This document shows, one piece after another, positions 22,630-35,830 of a stretch of DNA of 64,000 nt (the stretch's first letter is position 1; the number at the start of each line of letters is the position of its first letter). Made by a program: the position numbers and the translations under genes. Source of the DNA: Lonicera japonica. Its lineage: Eukaryota; Streptophyta; Magnoliopsida; Dipsacales; Caprifoliaceae. Location of the stretch: the NCBI GenBank assembly GCA_021464415.1, contig CM038463.1:8495003-8559002 (forward strand), in the 5' to 3' direction. The notes beneath the pieces were generated by a model, which did not search any database, was not told the origin of the DNA, and saw nothing but the letters and a program-made list of their open reading frames with translations.

Positions 22630-24500
22630 CTTGTGTAAAAAAATAAATAACTCTCAAACCTTTTTTTTCTTTCTAGGACGTAATAAACTAACATATATGA
22701 CCATAATAAATAAGTTTTATTTTATTACCATAAGTTATGTTGATAGGACCGGTTTGCAAATTTTAGGAGCCTAAGACGAACTTGAATAATGGAGGCTTGC
22801 ATGTGATTTTTTATTTATTTTTTAACGTTTTAATGAGTATATCATTATTTAGAAGAGGAAATTCGAACTCGAGATTTCTCGTTAAAATATTTTATTAAAT
22901 ATTCAAGATATTTTTTTTTAAGTGAAGTTTTGAAATCAATTCGACATGAAATTGCAGCAATATCTGGTAACTAATGTCTTATCGGGATTTAAAAATTTGT
23001 TAAAATCCCTTTGATATGAATAATTAACCAAAAATAAAGAGAAGGTTATAATCTTGTTTTTCTCTTGTTCTAAGATTCTCTTTTCGTGTTCTATTGTGTA
23101 TGTAAAAATCACAACTGAAAAACATGAACTCCCGTCCCCTATGTTACTTACACGTTTTGATTATCAATTATGAACTTTTAAATGCATTATTACAATTATA
23201 GAGCGCATTTAACAATAGGATAGAAGATTGTAAGGTCAACAATTTTGAGTAAATAAATTGAAACCTACAATAATGATAATAAATAAGTACAAACACATGC
23301 ACATGAAAGACACAAAATTATTTTTGGTAGGGTGGTTCCCCAAGCTCATAGATGGTGGGTTTGGTGTACGTCCACCCCTTGGTAATGGTGTTAGTGATTT
23401 TATTGATAGTGATGATGGTGGTTACAAGATAGAGAAATAGTAAGATGGATAGAGTGCGGTAGGTTCTTTCCTTGTTCGTTTCCCCTCTTATTAGATGATA
23501 GCTAATCCTTTTATAAATGTAAGGAATTAGTTTTACAAGTGGATAATTAATGATAATGGCTACTCCCCATAATTTGGGTGAGTGGGAGAAAATGGTGGGA
23601 AGTGAGCTGGTGGTTTGTTGATGATAATTGTTTTCTTCGTGACTTGTTCCGGTGCTGACATGTGTCACGCTTCCGTTAGTGATAGGAGCTCGGATATTGA
23701 GTGGAGCTCGGACCTTTGATGGAAGCTCGGATTTTAGATATATTTTTGGCCCTCCAAAGATAATGTAAAAGTCTCTTCTACAACATAAATTGAGCCCTTA
23801 AATATATCAGAAATTTTAAAAATATATATCAAATAAATATTATAAAATTACGTATTACAAATTTTAAAACCCTTAAAATCATTAAAAAAAAGGCCAGGCC
23901 CAAATCGACCTGCTCGTTGCTTATGCTTATTTCTGGACTCGAAGAGAGAGTAATGTTCAAGCTTTCCGCGTGCCTTATAACTTCTCCGATGAATGATACA
24001 CAAGTAAATAACAAAAATAGAAAAACCTCTCTAAAAATATGCAAAGCTCATTGTAAATATGATATAAAAAGATAATTACTTAGAAAGTCTAGTAGATAAT
24101 ACGGGTATAATATGCCGCTATGAAAACGAGATTCACAACTCTTTATACTCACTTTTTATTATATATTTTTAATTTGTTTAATTGTTACTGCTACCGGTAC
24201 CAACCTTGAACCATTGATCTTTCTATGTTCCCGCTAATATAGGTACAACCAAGATAACAAGGAGGATCAATATATATTTAAATTGTACGCATATGTAGTG
24301 ATACACAAATAATGTTAAAAAGGTTTATGAAAGTTGTCGATGCATATAAAATAGTATTAATTAGATTTAAACATGTCTAAAATAATTTAAAAGATGAAAC
24401 AGATTTAAACATGCATATAAAATAATTTAAACATGTTTGAATCAGGGGAGTGGCGAGTGGGGTTAGGACGTTAGTTTTAATTATTAAAAGAAAAAAAAAG
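22630..24500. other. Intergenic DNA upstream of the CBSX gene
   Basis: No supported gene. Three AGCTCGGA-like motifs lie at 23687-23735, echoing the array near 14000. The rest is AT-rich with no motif I can name. Confidence 0.45.
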
Positions 24501-24861
24501 AGAACTCCTCCGGTTACTGAGGACCACATAAAATGGTGCCCAACAAATGTAGGCCACATGTAAGGAAGGCGTCGGAATTAGAGAATTCTCACCGACCCCA
24601 ATTGGTCTTCCGCCTTTACACACAATTAACTCTCCTCTGTGTTTCACGGGGACTAGTCCACTTTTCAATCTTTACACGGAACCCCATTATTCTTCTGCTC
24701 ACACACCACTTCAATTCCTTGCCGAATTCCTTGAACAAAAATTTATATTTATACAAACAAATAAAAAAGCGCGAAATGCGTTTCTCTCCCACACACCACC
24801 AACAAAACAAATCCTTGATTTTCGTTTAGCTTCTTGTCAAAAACCCTCCTCCTCCTCATTC

Positions 24862-27800
24862 ATGGACTCGATCGTCTCCGCCGCGACCTCACTTGCCGCC
24901 GGAGTTTATCATCACCATTTACCGTTTGCCATCTCCCACAGTAGCTGCCTCATCCTCCCCCAACATCCTTCATTCTCTCGTAGTTCCTCTTCCTCTCGCT
25001 GCCGACTAAGATTCTCCGATCGTGTTGTCCACCCTAGCCGTCGGTCTGCTGCACATCCCTCTGCTACCGATCATGTAGCAAATTCCGTGCCGGTAACTAC
25101 TTCTCTTCTAAGGCCGTGTCAGTTTTAAACTCTTAATGCTGAATTGAGTACTATTCAACGTTAAGAGGTAAAATTGATATTTTTCTTTTCATGTCTGAAT
25201 ATGATTAAAATTCAACGGACAAGTCTCGTTTTAAATGCTTAAAAACTTTAATGAAACTTGATCTAGTGGTTGTCTTTTATCTTTTTGTTTATGAATCTAA
25301 ATACATATTAATTATTATAAAAATAAGGTTAAACTTTTCAAATGATACATATTCAATATTCACAGTGTCAATTGTCAAATAAACTCAAACAATCAACATC
25401 TATTCATAAAAAAACAAACAAAATTTTTAGTGAGTTTATTCATAATTAAGTATTCAGTTACAGGCTAAAAAGTCGAACGACACCAAGGTATTTGTTCGTT
25501 ATGTTCTTTTGATTTTTTTTTATTTTTTTATAACAACGGAAATAAAGCAACTAAGCACCCAATAAGGTCCGTTTGTTTTTTTAGCATAACTTGTAATCCT
25601 TAATGCCACGTTTCATTTTACTTTGCTATGGATGATGAATACATGACATTTTATAATTTACCCTTGTCACCATGATATATACATATATATATATATATGT
25701 ATTTTGATTAGAAACGAAAATTTATATTGATGAGAAAAATCAATACAAGAAAGAAAGCAATCAACAGAGGTTGAGGAGACCATTGAAAGCAGCATGACAA
25801 AAACACAAAAAGAACATCAAAATATCAAGCCGCACAACAGACAACTACTCCTAAGACCCTTACAACAATAAGGACTATCCCAAAACCGCTGCCCCGTCCC
25901 TTGAAATATCTGTAATTGAATACGCTTCAAAGGCATTGGACGAATATACCCATCAAGATGCTAATGCCTTAACTCTACTCCATAGCTCATCTACATTCGC
26001 TTCCTTGTCTTCGAAAATTCTCGAATTTCTTTCCTTCCATATGCACCACATCACCGCCAAACAACATCTCCATAATATTTTAGCCTTCTTTCGGCTTCCC
26101 TTGATATACCAACTAATCGAAAGTACACTATGCCATGTTTATGGAAAAGTTGAACCCAGCCCTAACTCCCTTCGTACGCTAGCCCAAATATACTGCGCAA
26201 TCGGACTATGTAACAATAAATTATCCACCGTCTCTCCCCCCTTTTGCACATTACGCACCAAGTAGGTGATATCTGAAGGAACGGTTTCCGTTGTTGCAAA
26301 ACATCCGCCGTGTTAACTCTTTTCCACACAGTCAGCTACACTAGAACCTTCACTTTTTGAGGAATACTACCTTTCTAAACCATGCTGTAAAGCCTAAAAT
26401 CATCCTCCTGGGAATATGAGATGATTTCAAAATACGATTCAGTTGAGAAAGCACCATTTTTTCCCCCACCCACAACCTAGAGTCGCTCTCAAAACTATCT
26501 ATCCTCCAATTATTGAACAGCCCCATCAAGTCCATGTACTCATTCATCTCGATTTCATTGAAATTTCTACGGAAAGTGATATCCCATGATATATATATAT
26601 TAATGGCTAATAAAGGAAAAGAATAGGGGTACCATTGGACAGTGTCTTAAAATCATTTGTCCAATTAATCTCCTAGACGCTAGTGCCACCTTCACGGCCT
26701 TAGGAATGCGTAACAATTTTTAGAAAATTGCCATTGGAATAAAATTTCATTAAAGTTGAATTAAGCATTCAACACAAGATTTGCCTTTTAACGCTGAATT
26801 TTAATATAATTTAGCATTAAAAGGTAAAATCAAATACTACCTTAATCATCATTTGTCTCAACTTTTTCTTCTTCGTGAAATTGGTAATTTCAAATTTGAA
26901 GTTCGAGTTTCGGCCAAGGAATGGATCATGTGATTTGACATCTTCATATTCATATGTGAATTTACAAGTTTAAGATTCGTGGAATGCATAACCTCCATCG
27001 CTCCTTACAAAACCTTTAGTGCTCGTTTGGTTTGAGTTTCTGTTTATTCTTGGAATCCGAAATGGTAAATTCACATGGAAAGCTTGAGCCTCATCAACTT
27101 GAGATTCAACCTCTTCGCATGGATTATAAGAGGATTCTAGTGTGAGTTTACCAATTTAGGATTCTGGGATCAAACAGAAACTCAAACCAAGTGAGCACTT
27201 AATGCCATCCCATTGCACAGATGGCTCATCTAATTACACGAGTGTGAGATTTCCAATCACGAGACTAGTGTTACACTGTGTTCACACTATCAAATTTATT
27301 ATATCATTTTTTTTGGGTATAAAGAGAGCTTAGTTTCCCTTTTTATGATCATCCTACTTGATGAAAAGCAAAGAAATATATTCTCATTTTTCTCTATCCA
27401 AACCAGGCATATGTCACACCTCCAAAGGCACTTAGACTTCTTTCTTACCCCAAACAGTGCATTCTATTATGTGAAAATCATGCCACTTCTTTGGTAAGAC
27501 ACTCAACATTTCAATCTCTCCAAGTGCTCTAAGATATCTAGTGCTAAGCTTCAGTGTAGTATCATATTGATTATATAAAATATGCCATGGTGGAGACAAG
27601 CAAGCAAAAGGTATTCTAACTTGTGGCAGCATGTTACAAGTGTTTACTTCTTAGATAGCAGCTACCGCTTCATGGTTTGTACTTTTGAAGGAAATCCCTA
27701 TCTTCCAGGTCATTTTATAAGGCTCGTAAACAAGAAATGATGAGTAATCAACCAAAATGTGGAAGTATGATTGACAAGAGAATAACCCAAAGGATCACTC

Positions 27801-30800
27801 AAAGGCCCTCGTAGACGGACTTTCACCACTCATACTGATCTCTTGAGTCTTGATGCATATATTTAATGGTCTGTTTGGTTAGGCCTTGATTTTGCTCAAT
27901 ATGGTGCTACTTGGCACATTTAGGGAGTTGCATGACCATTTTGTTTTAGTTTTTTATTTTCCTTTATCAAAAGTTATATGAAAAATCACTCATTTCTTAA
28001 TTTCTTGCTGGTGGAGATATAATAGCTTATCAGGTAGGGAGAATAGCCACAAATGTGAAGAAAAATAAGAAAAAGAAAGAGACAGTGAGGGGTGGAATAT
28101 GTGCACACGTGGACCCTTTTTAGTAATAAGAAAGAAAACTGTTCGCTTAAAAAATTCCTTTGGCACCACCTCGCTATGTTAAGAGTGTCTATTAAATGAA
28201 AAAAAAAAACCCACTAAGAATAGGGAGAAAGTCCCTGCTTCAATAAGGGTGGAGAGCTTCGATGCTTTCTTTCAAGAAAAATAAGTCATCCATCTCGGAG
28301 CAAACTCAACAGACAACATATGCAAACACACCATATGGTCGAATGAGTTAAGACTAACACAAATTTTGGAATAGTGTCCTCTTGGGGCCAGTTCCTATAG
28401 TGTAAACTAGTCAAGTGCTCTAAGGGAGATTAACACCCAAGTTATGAGAAAAAGGAAAAACAAAAAACAAGAAAAGAATTATAGAGACCTCACTATTACA
28501 AACTTACCCATGTTTGCAACTTAGTTTATAACCATCTACTAATTCCTACCGATTCTCCTAAAGGTGATTAATCACTACAAAATTTCCCAACATTTATATC
28601 TGTTGGCATGGGATCTCACCTCACAATTGGGCGTTGAAGAGTTTGCATATTCTTGGGAAGATCACACTTGAAAATTGTCTCTATCCGTCATTCATCCATT
28701 GACGTTTCTGTGTAATTTGGCATGTCATTTGCAGCCAAGAGATGGAATGTATACGGTTGGTGATTTTATGACGAAGAAAGAGGTTTTACATGTTGTGAAT
28801 GCTACTACAACTGTTGATGAAGGTATCGTGATCCGTGGATTCTTATACAGTAAATTTCTCATAATAAGTTCTTCTGTCTGATTTATCAGCCTCTGTTAAC
28901 AGCACTGGAGATTCTTGTGGAGAAAAGAATTACTGGGTTTCCTGTGGTTGATGATGACTGGACATTGGTAACTTTAATCACCTTCATCTGATTGTGCTTT
29001 TTCAATATCTTTATAACTTCAAAACTATCATGCAAGTTTTCAATGTATTACTTGCTCTGGTTGTGTGCGGGATGATATTTGAATCTAAGACTCTTACCTT
29101 CTTTTGGGATATTGATTATGACATCTCAAAGGATAGACATTTCCTTGATTGAAGATAGCTATTTATGTATTAAAAAGAACATATTTCCATGATAACAATG
29201 ATCTAAGGTTGGGTGATGCTTATAGTGTGTCACAGTGTCGCACTATATTTCAATTCCTACTGATTGAGGTATAGTGCTCCACTCTTTCAGTTCCCGTGAT
29301 CAATTCCTACCGATTGAGTTTGTAAGATGAGTAATTTTTTTTTTTGGACAAAGATTACTTGTATGCTGACTGCATGGTTTTGTAGAAAACAAGGTTGTAG
29401 AAGATTAAATAGTATATTTTCTCCTGCTGAGTGAATCAATGAAAGTTTTGTCCTAAGCATAATCCTTGTCCAATGAAAGAGGGAAAATAATATATAAATA
29501 AAGAATTCGGAACTTTTCTTGAAACTTGATATCAGAGGTAAATTTGTATTGACAAGCAGGGGCGGAGTCACAGATTTTTTTACGGGGGGAAGCTTAATAT
29601 TAATGCTATTTTTTATAAATTAAATGAGAAAATTTAGTATTAGTATTATTTATGTTTAAGATTAGGAGGGAAAAGATTAATACTATTAGTGAAATTTAAA
29701 TTTAAAGGGGGGCAAACTTAATAAATATGTATATATTTATAATTTTTAAAAATAATTATAGCGGGTAAGATTGCTTTAGGGGGACGGGGGCAATTGGCCC
29801 ATTGTGGCTCTGCCACTGGTGACAAGATGGTACTTATTATCATAAATTGTTTAGGTCCACTAGAAAATAAAATACAAAAACGATTGTGAATACGCAAAAT
29901 TGAAATTAGATTTTTGGATGAACATGTGTTGGAATGAGTTTATTGGGCTAAATGCCTTCTCCATTGAAAGGCAGAGAAGTGATTTGCTTTAAGCGCTAAA
30001 TACATTTTTTTTGGAAGGAGTCATTTAGGGGGGCCTCAGTTTTTATCTCGTTGTTGACTTGTGCACCCTAATCGTCAAGAATCGCAACTTCCATGGTTAT
30101 ATTATTCTTCTCTAAACCAGAAATTAATGTTTTCAGATAATTCTGAATAGAGAATCCCCTTGGCATAAAATGAAGGTAACGCTTGAGACATAGAAGAATG
30201 TTCAGGCAAAGGAGCGTGTCAGTGCGTCCAGTGGGTAAGTAAACCCATCCGAGCTTGGAGGCCTTTGGTTTGAGTCTCACCAGTTGCAAAAGCAGTTTTT
30301 AACCACCACCACCTATACATAAATATACAAAAAAAAGAGAAGAAAAGAAAAAAGAGTGCAGGCAAAGTATAATGCTTGTTACAATTGTTGTTATAATTTC
30401 TAGGTAGCTCTAGAAAGGCTCCTGTTTGCGAGAGTTTTGTGTACTGGGTATAACCTTTAGATGACACCTCTTATTGCCGTGGCTCTTTCTTACGATTCTT
30501 CCTTGTGTTAAATATTTCTCTTCGCTTGAAACAGTTCCTTCTTCAATTATATCTGTATTTTTAGCTTCTTTACGTTGACTGAGGGTATGTTGTTTTTGCA
30601 GGTTGGTGTTGTTTCAGATTATGATTTATTAGCACTTGATTCCATATCAGGTACTATTAGAGTTATTATACCCTGTTTGGAACTTGATAGGTTAATTTTG
30701 TCTTGTAGCTATTTATTTCTGTGCTCGTGCATTCTTTTCTTTCATTTGAATTTGATATTCACTGGGATCAACAAGCGTGGATCTAATAATCTTTATCTGA

Positions 30801-32730
30801 AAGGGTGAAAGAAACAGCAATCTGAAATAATACAGTAAGAAAGTTCACACAAAAGTAACTTGAGAAAAGTGAGAAATTTCAAAATTTTCTTGGTGAGTGA
30901 GCATTGGAGTGCTTACACTCACTCGGGGATTCATCAAATTGGCGACCTTTTCTTAATACGGCCGATTTTGCCAAAAAATAAAAATAAAAGGGAGTAAGAA
31001 ATTACAGAATTTGTCTTGACTTCTAGGTTTCTGATCTTGTATAGTCATGTTTGAGGTTTAGAAAAGTCCTATTTTACGTTTAAGTTGTATCTTGTCAGTC
31101 AATTTTGCATTTGCTGATAAATTCAACTCTTGTTGGTGGGTCATAGTGGTGATTTGAAAACCATGGGTAGGATTTGTCACTAGATCGGTTGCTGGTCTCA
31201 TGTAGGGCTTTAGCATGTTTATATAAGTTTCACTAGTCAAAGTTAATTAGTGCCCAAATTAAGAAGTATCTATAAGTTCGCAGGGCAATGGGATACTTTC
31301 ATTTCAATAGAAAGTTAGTCTAGTGGTTGTTTGAAAAGATCTTGAAGCCCTTTGAAGATTCTGTCTAGGTTAGATTAAAAAAGTTTCAACTCAGTAGATT
31401 GTTTCCCGCATGCTCATCTTACATCTTTTTGTTGACTTATATTTCTCAATTAGATGGAACTTGTACATCTTGATAATTTCTCAAATTAAACTCATATCAT
31501 TGCTACACCTGATTCAGTTCTGATGCTTGAGAAAATTCTTTTCCTTACATACTGATTTGCTTTTGGGCTATGTTCTTATTAGCATTCATGTTTGGATTAA
31601 TGTACCGAAGTTTTATGCCGGTTCTTTTTTATTATCTATTTATTAGATTTTCAAAGTTAACAATGGTAAATTTTACTTTTGCTATTTTTCTTAATAACCA
31701 AAAACATGGAACCCACTATTTTGATTGGTCAAAAAATTGACTAACTTGAATTTATCAACCAAAAATGTGGAGGGAGAGAACATTTGGATTTTAATATGTT
31801 TTGTTTTGGGAATAAAAGTAGTTTGGTTCACCAGATTGATTACGAAAGATTTGTTAAATTTGATTATTGAGGAGGTGAATTTGGGGTATTGGTTAACAAA
31901 TTGAAAACAAAATTTTAGGCCTTTTTTTTTTGGTTGGGGCGTTGTTTCCGAGCAACATCTCTAAATTTGATTGTGAGTATGTCTTACTATTTTGATTATA
32001 CTGTTGGAGATGCTTTAAGGTCTCCTCTCCTATTTCTATTTGCTGATACGTGATGGACTTATGTGTTCCATTTCTGTGTGTAGGTGGTAATCAAGCTGAC
32101 ACAAACTTGTTTCCCAATGTTGATAGTTCTTGGAAAGTATGTATTAGAGCCTCTCCCAATTGTGCAATTAACTAGCAAAATAATTAATTTAGCTACAAAC
32201 ACCTCGAAAGAGTTTATCCTCATGAACCAGTTTTTCTTATTCTTGATAATACTGCCTGCAGGCATTCAACGAGATTCAGAAACTACTTGGTAAAACTAAT
32301 GGGAAAGTTGTTGGTGACTTGATGACACCTTTTCCCCTATTTGTACGTGAATCAACCAACCTTGGTGATGCTGTGAGGTACTATTTTTGTTTGCCAGTTT
32401 CACGCTTATGATTTAAGCAGATAAGTTTCAACCCTAAATACCCTTCGATAATTCCTTCAATTTTAGGCTGTTGCTTGAAACAAAATACCGTCGACTGCCG
32501 GTTGTAGATGGCGAGGGCAAGCTGGTAACTACTGTGAACATCTTCTCATATATATATATATACCTTTGCGGAAATTTCAATATACATTGGCATCGATCAC
32601 AAGTGGTTTCTGATTGGTCTATTTTTGGTTGGTTGAAATGGTTATATAGGTTGGACTTATTACAAGGGGGGATGTTGTTAGAGCGGCACTTATGATAAAA
32701 CGCGATTGTGAAAAGATTTCAAAGGTCTGA
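24862..32730 (+). CDS. CBSX1: CBSX-type two-CBS-domain protein, plastid (8 exons)
   Basis: Exons: 24862-25092, 28735-28822, 28903-28967, 30602-30650, 32084-32136, 32262-32377, 32467-32524, 32650-32730. Every intron is GT...AG, the phases join, and the 741-nt CDS gives 246 aa. Residues 1 to about 70 are Ser/Arg-rich, as expected of a chloroplast transit peptide. The mature part matches Arabidopsis CBSX1/CBSX2: YTVGDFMTKKE, TTTVDEALEILVEKRITGFP, VSDYDLLALDSISG, LMTPFPL and KYRRLPVVDGEGKLVGLITRGD (split by an intron). Two CBS domains form an adenosine-nucleotide-binding pair. CBSX1/2 are known to bind and activate plastid thioredoxins. CBSX1 versus CBSX2 is not decided by what I can see. No break is visible. 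Confidence 0.93.
25720..26580 (-). mobile_element. LINE remnant in CBSX intron 1
   Basis: On the minus strand a frame reads WKERNSRIFEDKEANVDELW, the C-terminal zinc-binding/IWxERNxRIF region of plant LINE reverse transcriptases. An in-frame TGA follows near 25965, then VYSSNAFEAYSIT. The frame is not intact. It lies opposite to the CBSX gene inside its 3.6-kb first intron. Confidence 0.7.
27018..27199. mobile_element. Fold-back MITE in CBSX intron 1
   Basis: The left end AGTGCTCGTTTGGTTTGAG and the inverted right end CTCAAACCAAGTGAGCACT form a terminal inverted repeat. The pairing continues inward for about 55 bases per arm. The length is 182 bp. No clear target duplication was found, so the superfamily is left open. 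A second diverged copy lies at about 33104-33430. Confidence 0.75.
27200..28600. other. Rest of CBSX intron 1
   Basis: No ORF or element that I can support. Confidence 0.4.
29557..29818. mobile_element. hAT-type MITE in CBSX intron 3
   Basis: It starts CAGGGGCGGAGTCACAG and ends CTGTGGCTCTGCCACTG-like (GTGGCTCTGCCACTG), an imperfect terminal inverted repeat. It is flanked by 8-bp near-duplicates TTGACAAG (29549-29556) and GTGACAAG (29819-29826). Length 262 bp with no coding capacity. The end sequence and 8-bp duplication are typical of hAT. Confidence 0.8.
30212..30358 (+). mobile_element. tRNA-derived SINE in CBSX intron 3
   Basis: Pol III-like boxes are visible: an A-box-like TCCAGTGGGTAAG near 30228 and a B-box-like GGTTTGAGTCTC at 30267-30278. 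An A-rich tail ends at about 30355. Perfect 9-bp direct repeats CAGGCAAAG flank it (30203-30211 and 30359-30367), as expected from LINE-assisted insertion. Confidence 0.75.
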
Positions 32731-33019
32731 AGATTGAAAGATAGTCACTGAAGCATATCCTCAAATGGTTGTTAGAACAGCTCCTTGAAAAAATGATTTT
32801 TTTGTCCATTACATAGCATCTATAGAAACTCAAGTTGCCTGAAACTTCTGCTATGAGAGTTTCATTGTACCTGTAAAGTTTTGTTTAATTATTATATATT
32901 TATATGTTCTTAATAGTTGAGAGAAACTTAAACCTGCGAATGAATTTGTTAGGGGAGAAACAATCGTCGTCGTGTAGACTCAGTGCCACTCTTTTATTAA
33001 GCAATGTTGTAATACTACC

Positions 33020-33058
33020 AAGGTAATTGAACACAACTCTCTCTCTCTCTCTCTCTCA
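33020..33058. repeat. CT microsatellite
   Basis: A (CT)n run at about 33037-33056, just downstream of the CBSX gene. Confidence 0.8.
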
Positions 33059-33103
33059 AAAACACACTCTGATTGGTTTTTTTAATCTTTGATCGCTGAC
33101 AGG

Positions 33104-33430
33104 AAGCGCTAAAATTTACAATTTTAGTTTTATATGAATGAACTTTGGGGTTAGAAATGCTAGTTTTACATAAAAAATTTGAGCTTCATTAACATGTGAT
33201 TTAACCAAGTCTCTTGGTTCAGTGGTACAAGGTTTCTATTAGGACAACCTCGGGTCGATTAGTCGAAGTGTGCGAAAGCTGACCTGGACAACTCTTAGGG
33301 TAACCTTTGAACAAAATAAAAAAATTGTGATTCAACGTCTTAACATGAATTATAAGAGACTCTTTAGTAGTGTGAATTTTCCAATTTAAAATTCCGGGAA
33401 CAAACAAATATTTGAAACAAACAAGCAGTA
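33104..33430. mobile_element. Second copy of the fold-back MITE, split by a SINE
   Basis: Flanking halves (TTTGAGCTTCATTAACAT... and ...TTATAAGAGACTCTTTAGTAG, AAATTCCGGGAACAAAC) match the MITE at 27018-27199 in order. The insertion between them is the SINE at 33206-33325. Ends are approximate because this copy is diverged. Confidence 0.65.
33206..33325 (+). mobile_element. tRNA-derived SINE nested in a MITE
   Basis: The A-box TGGTTCAGTGG is clear and a weak B-box (GGGTCGATTAG) follows. The 3' region GAAAGCTGACCTGGACA is a familiar plant SINE motif and there is an A-rich tail. Flanks TGTGATTTAAC (33195-33205) and TGTGATTCAAC (33326-33336) form an 11-bp target duplication with one mismatch. 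Confidence 0.8.
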
Positions 33431-33784
33431 AAATAAATGCTTAAAGCCAATGTAGCTGGAGGTTAAAAGAATGCTTAAAATTAACTCTTAATGAGGTTTT
33501 TTGTTTACATTTAATTTCGCTATAAATATTTAATGTAGACAAAATATCAAGTGGTAGTGCTGCTTTAGTTTTTTCTGAATGTACATAAATCATGCGTCAA
33601 TGGGGTTTTAATTGGATTTATAGAGTTAATTTTGTTTCATTTAAGTTCTAAGCGTTAACACAACAATTTTTATGAATTTATGAAAATATTATTGTAGAAT
33701 ACTTTTGCAATCTTAATCAATATTTTTTTTTGTACAACATAAAGAAAGAAAATAAAAATTACATCTTAACAAAAGCTACACTAA

Positions 33785-34106
33785 GGCCTCGTTTGGTTTA
33801 CGGATTTTAATACTTGGGAAAGGAAAGTCGTTCATTTATTTTGTTTGACAAGCACAAATTCCAGAAATACTTTTCCGAGAGAGGAGAAAGTAGAGGGTAA
33901 AATCATTCCTCTCAAAACACATGGGATTGATTTTTTCATATGACTTCCAAGCATTTATTACAAAAATTTTAGACAATAATACCTTTACCTAAATACTTTT
34001 CATACTTTACCAAACACAAGAAAAGAAATTTGTTAGGAAATTTAGTTTCCCACCTCCATGGGAAATATAAGAGAATTGGTTTTCCTTCCGTGAACCAAAC
34101 AAGGCC
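33785..34106. mobile_element. PIF/Harbinger (Tourist-type) MITE
   Basis: The terminal inverted repeat is GGCCTCGTTTGGTTTACGG against CCGTGAACCAAACAAGGCC, with TAA on both sides (33782-33784 and 34107-34109). Length 322 bp. The 3-bp TAA duplication and ends fit the Tourist group. Confidence 0.9.
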
Positions 34107-34119
34107 TAAAAGAGTCCGC

Positions 34120-35660
34120 TAGCAAAAAGTTGTTCACAGTGAAAAAGAGGCTATGCAGAAAACACATCTCCTCTTATTGGTTGACGTTAGTTGATTCCTA
34201 ACGTTGCCAAAAATATTAATACAATGGTTTCCTTCAGAATATATATACTAATTCCATTACACAAAGGCATTCCTTGAAGATTCACCGTACTTCAAAAAAA
34301 ATGAAAGAAGAAATTTAGCGGATATAGTCACTTGTCACGACTGCAAAAAGGTAGTGTATGAGCGTGCTATGTAAGGCATGAAAAAACTACTAAGTGATAG
34401 CGCACTAAATTCAGTTCCGAGTTTTATTATAAGTTTTATAAATTGAAGTGTGAAAAGCTGATCCAGACATTGTGTGATAAATACCGAAAAAAAAAGAAAG
34501 AAAAAGAACTAAATTGACCAAACTTCAATGCATTATATTAAGTCACCGTCCAAACTTATGTAATTCATAATTAAAAAGAGACACCAAACAACACTAATAT
34601 ATATATATATATATATATATATTCACTTTTTTATTGGGTTTAAAAAGATTTTAGCCTGTTCTTGCACACTGACCTAAGAATCTTAAAATTCATTTAGGAG
34701 TGTCATAATTAGTATGTAATATTTATAAACAATAATAAAAATAATATTAATGATTTTTTCAAATACGTAGGAGGGGCCAATGTATCCTATATCTGCCAAT
34801 TATTACACTATAGAGGATTGAATAAATGTTGTATTTGTAGAGTTTGTCCTATGCAGCATGAAATAACCTCTTCATAGTCGGGATAATTATTTTTACCATA
34901 TTCATAAGTATATCTTAATAAATTTTATATACACTATCTTGTTTGCTTGGTCTCGAATGATTTAATTTCTATTGAAATTCAAATTATAAAATATTTTACA
35001 ACTCATAAAAGAAAAGTAGAAATTATGTGCATTTCGGCTTCCAATTTTTATCCGATTTATGATTGTTTCCAGAATGCCCTAAATTTGGGTGAAGGTCTTT
35101 TATGGGTAAAGGAGGTTGTTATCTTCACTCAATTCTTAAGTGCTTGGATGTGCTAAATTTAAGCACCAATGTAGTTGTGTCCTTGACCTAATGGAACATT
35201 AAATAGTCAAATATTATATATATTAATTATATTCAAAAACAAAATATCAATTTGAAACATCACAAAAAATAGTGGAAATATCATTTTTTTTTTGCTTAAA
35301 AGACTAATAATCTTTCCATATACCCCTTAAAAAACATAAAACTAATTCGACTGTCCCATAGAATTTTGGTAAAAAAAATAACATCCTTCCATAAATGTGC
35401 TACTTATTTTTGGTGAGAAAATAGTATCTTTCCATATATATATATATATATTACTTAAATCACATAAAAGTATTCTAATCATTATCTCATAATTTTTGGA
35501 GTTTGATGCAATAACCTCCTATATACAAGTACTTGTACATGAAATATAAATGATCGTACATAAAAAATTAATTATTTATTAATTATAATAAATTGTTGTA
35601 AAATTCTTTTAGTCAATACATAGTAGATATATTCATTTTTATATCTGCCTACATTTAATT
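34120..35660. other. Intergenic region upstream of the first UGT gene
   Basis: AT-rich with (TA)n runs at about 34597-34622 and 35436-35452. No gene is supported. The promoter of the next gene lies at its right end. Confidence 0.5.
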
Positions 35661-35666
35661 ATTACC

Positions 35667-35675
35667 TATATATAC
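35667..35675 (+). promoter_or_regulatory. Candidate TATA box of UGT gene 1
   Basis: CCTATATATACATC lies about 125 bases before the ATG and is followed by a pyrimidine-rich leader typical of plant 5' UTRs. Confidence 0.6.
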
Positions 35676-35792
35676 ATCATTTTCTCTCCTCTTACTCATC
35701 AATCAAATTTCCCTCCCTTTCCTCCCTCTAGCTCCCTCTCAATACAAATTCCTCTCTCACACTTTCTCTGAATTTCAACTAGCTAACGAGAC

Positions 35793-35798
35793 ATGGAC

Positions 35799-35830
<32 letters not shown>

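Noticed and set aside
25670..25700. (TA)n run as a regulatory site
   Set aside because: Ordinary intronic microsatellite with no supporting context.
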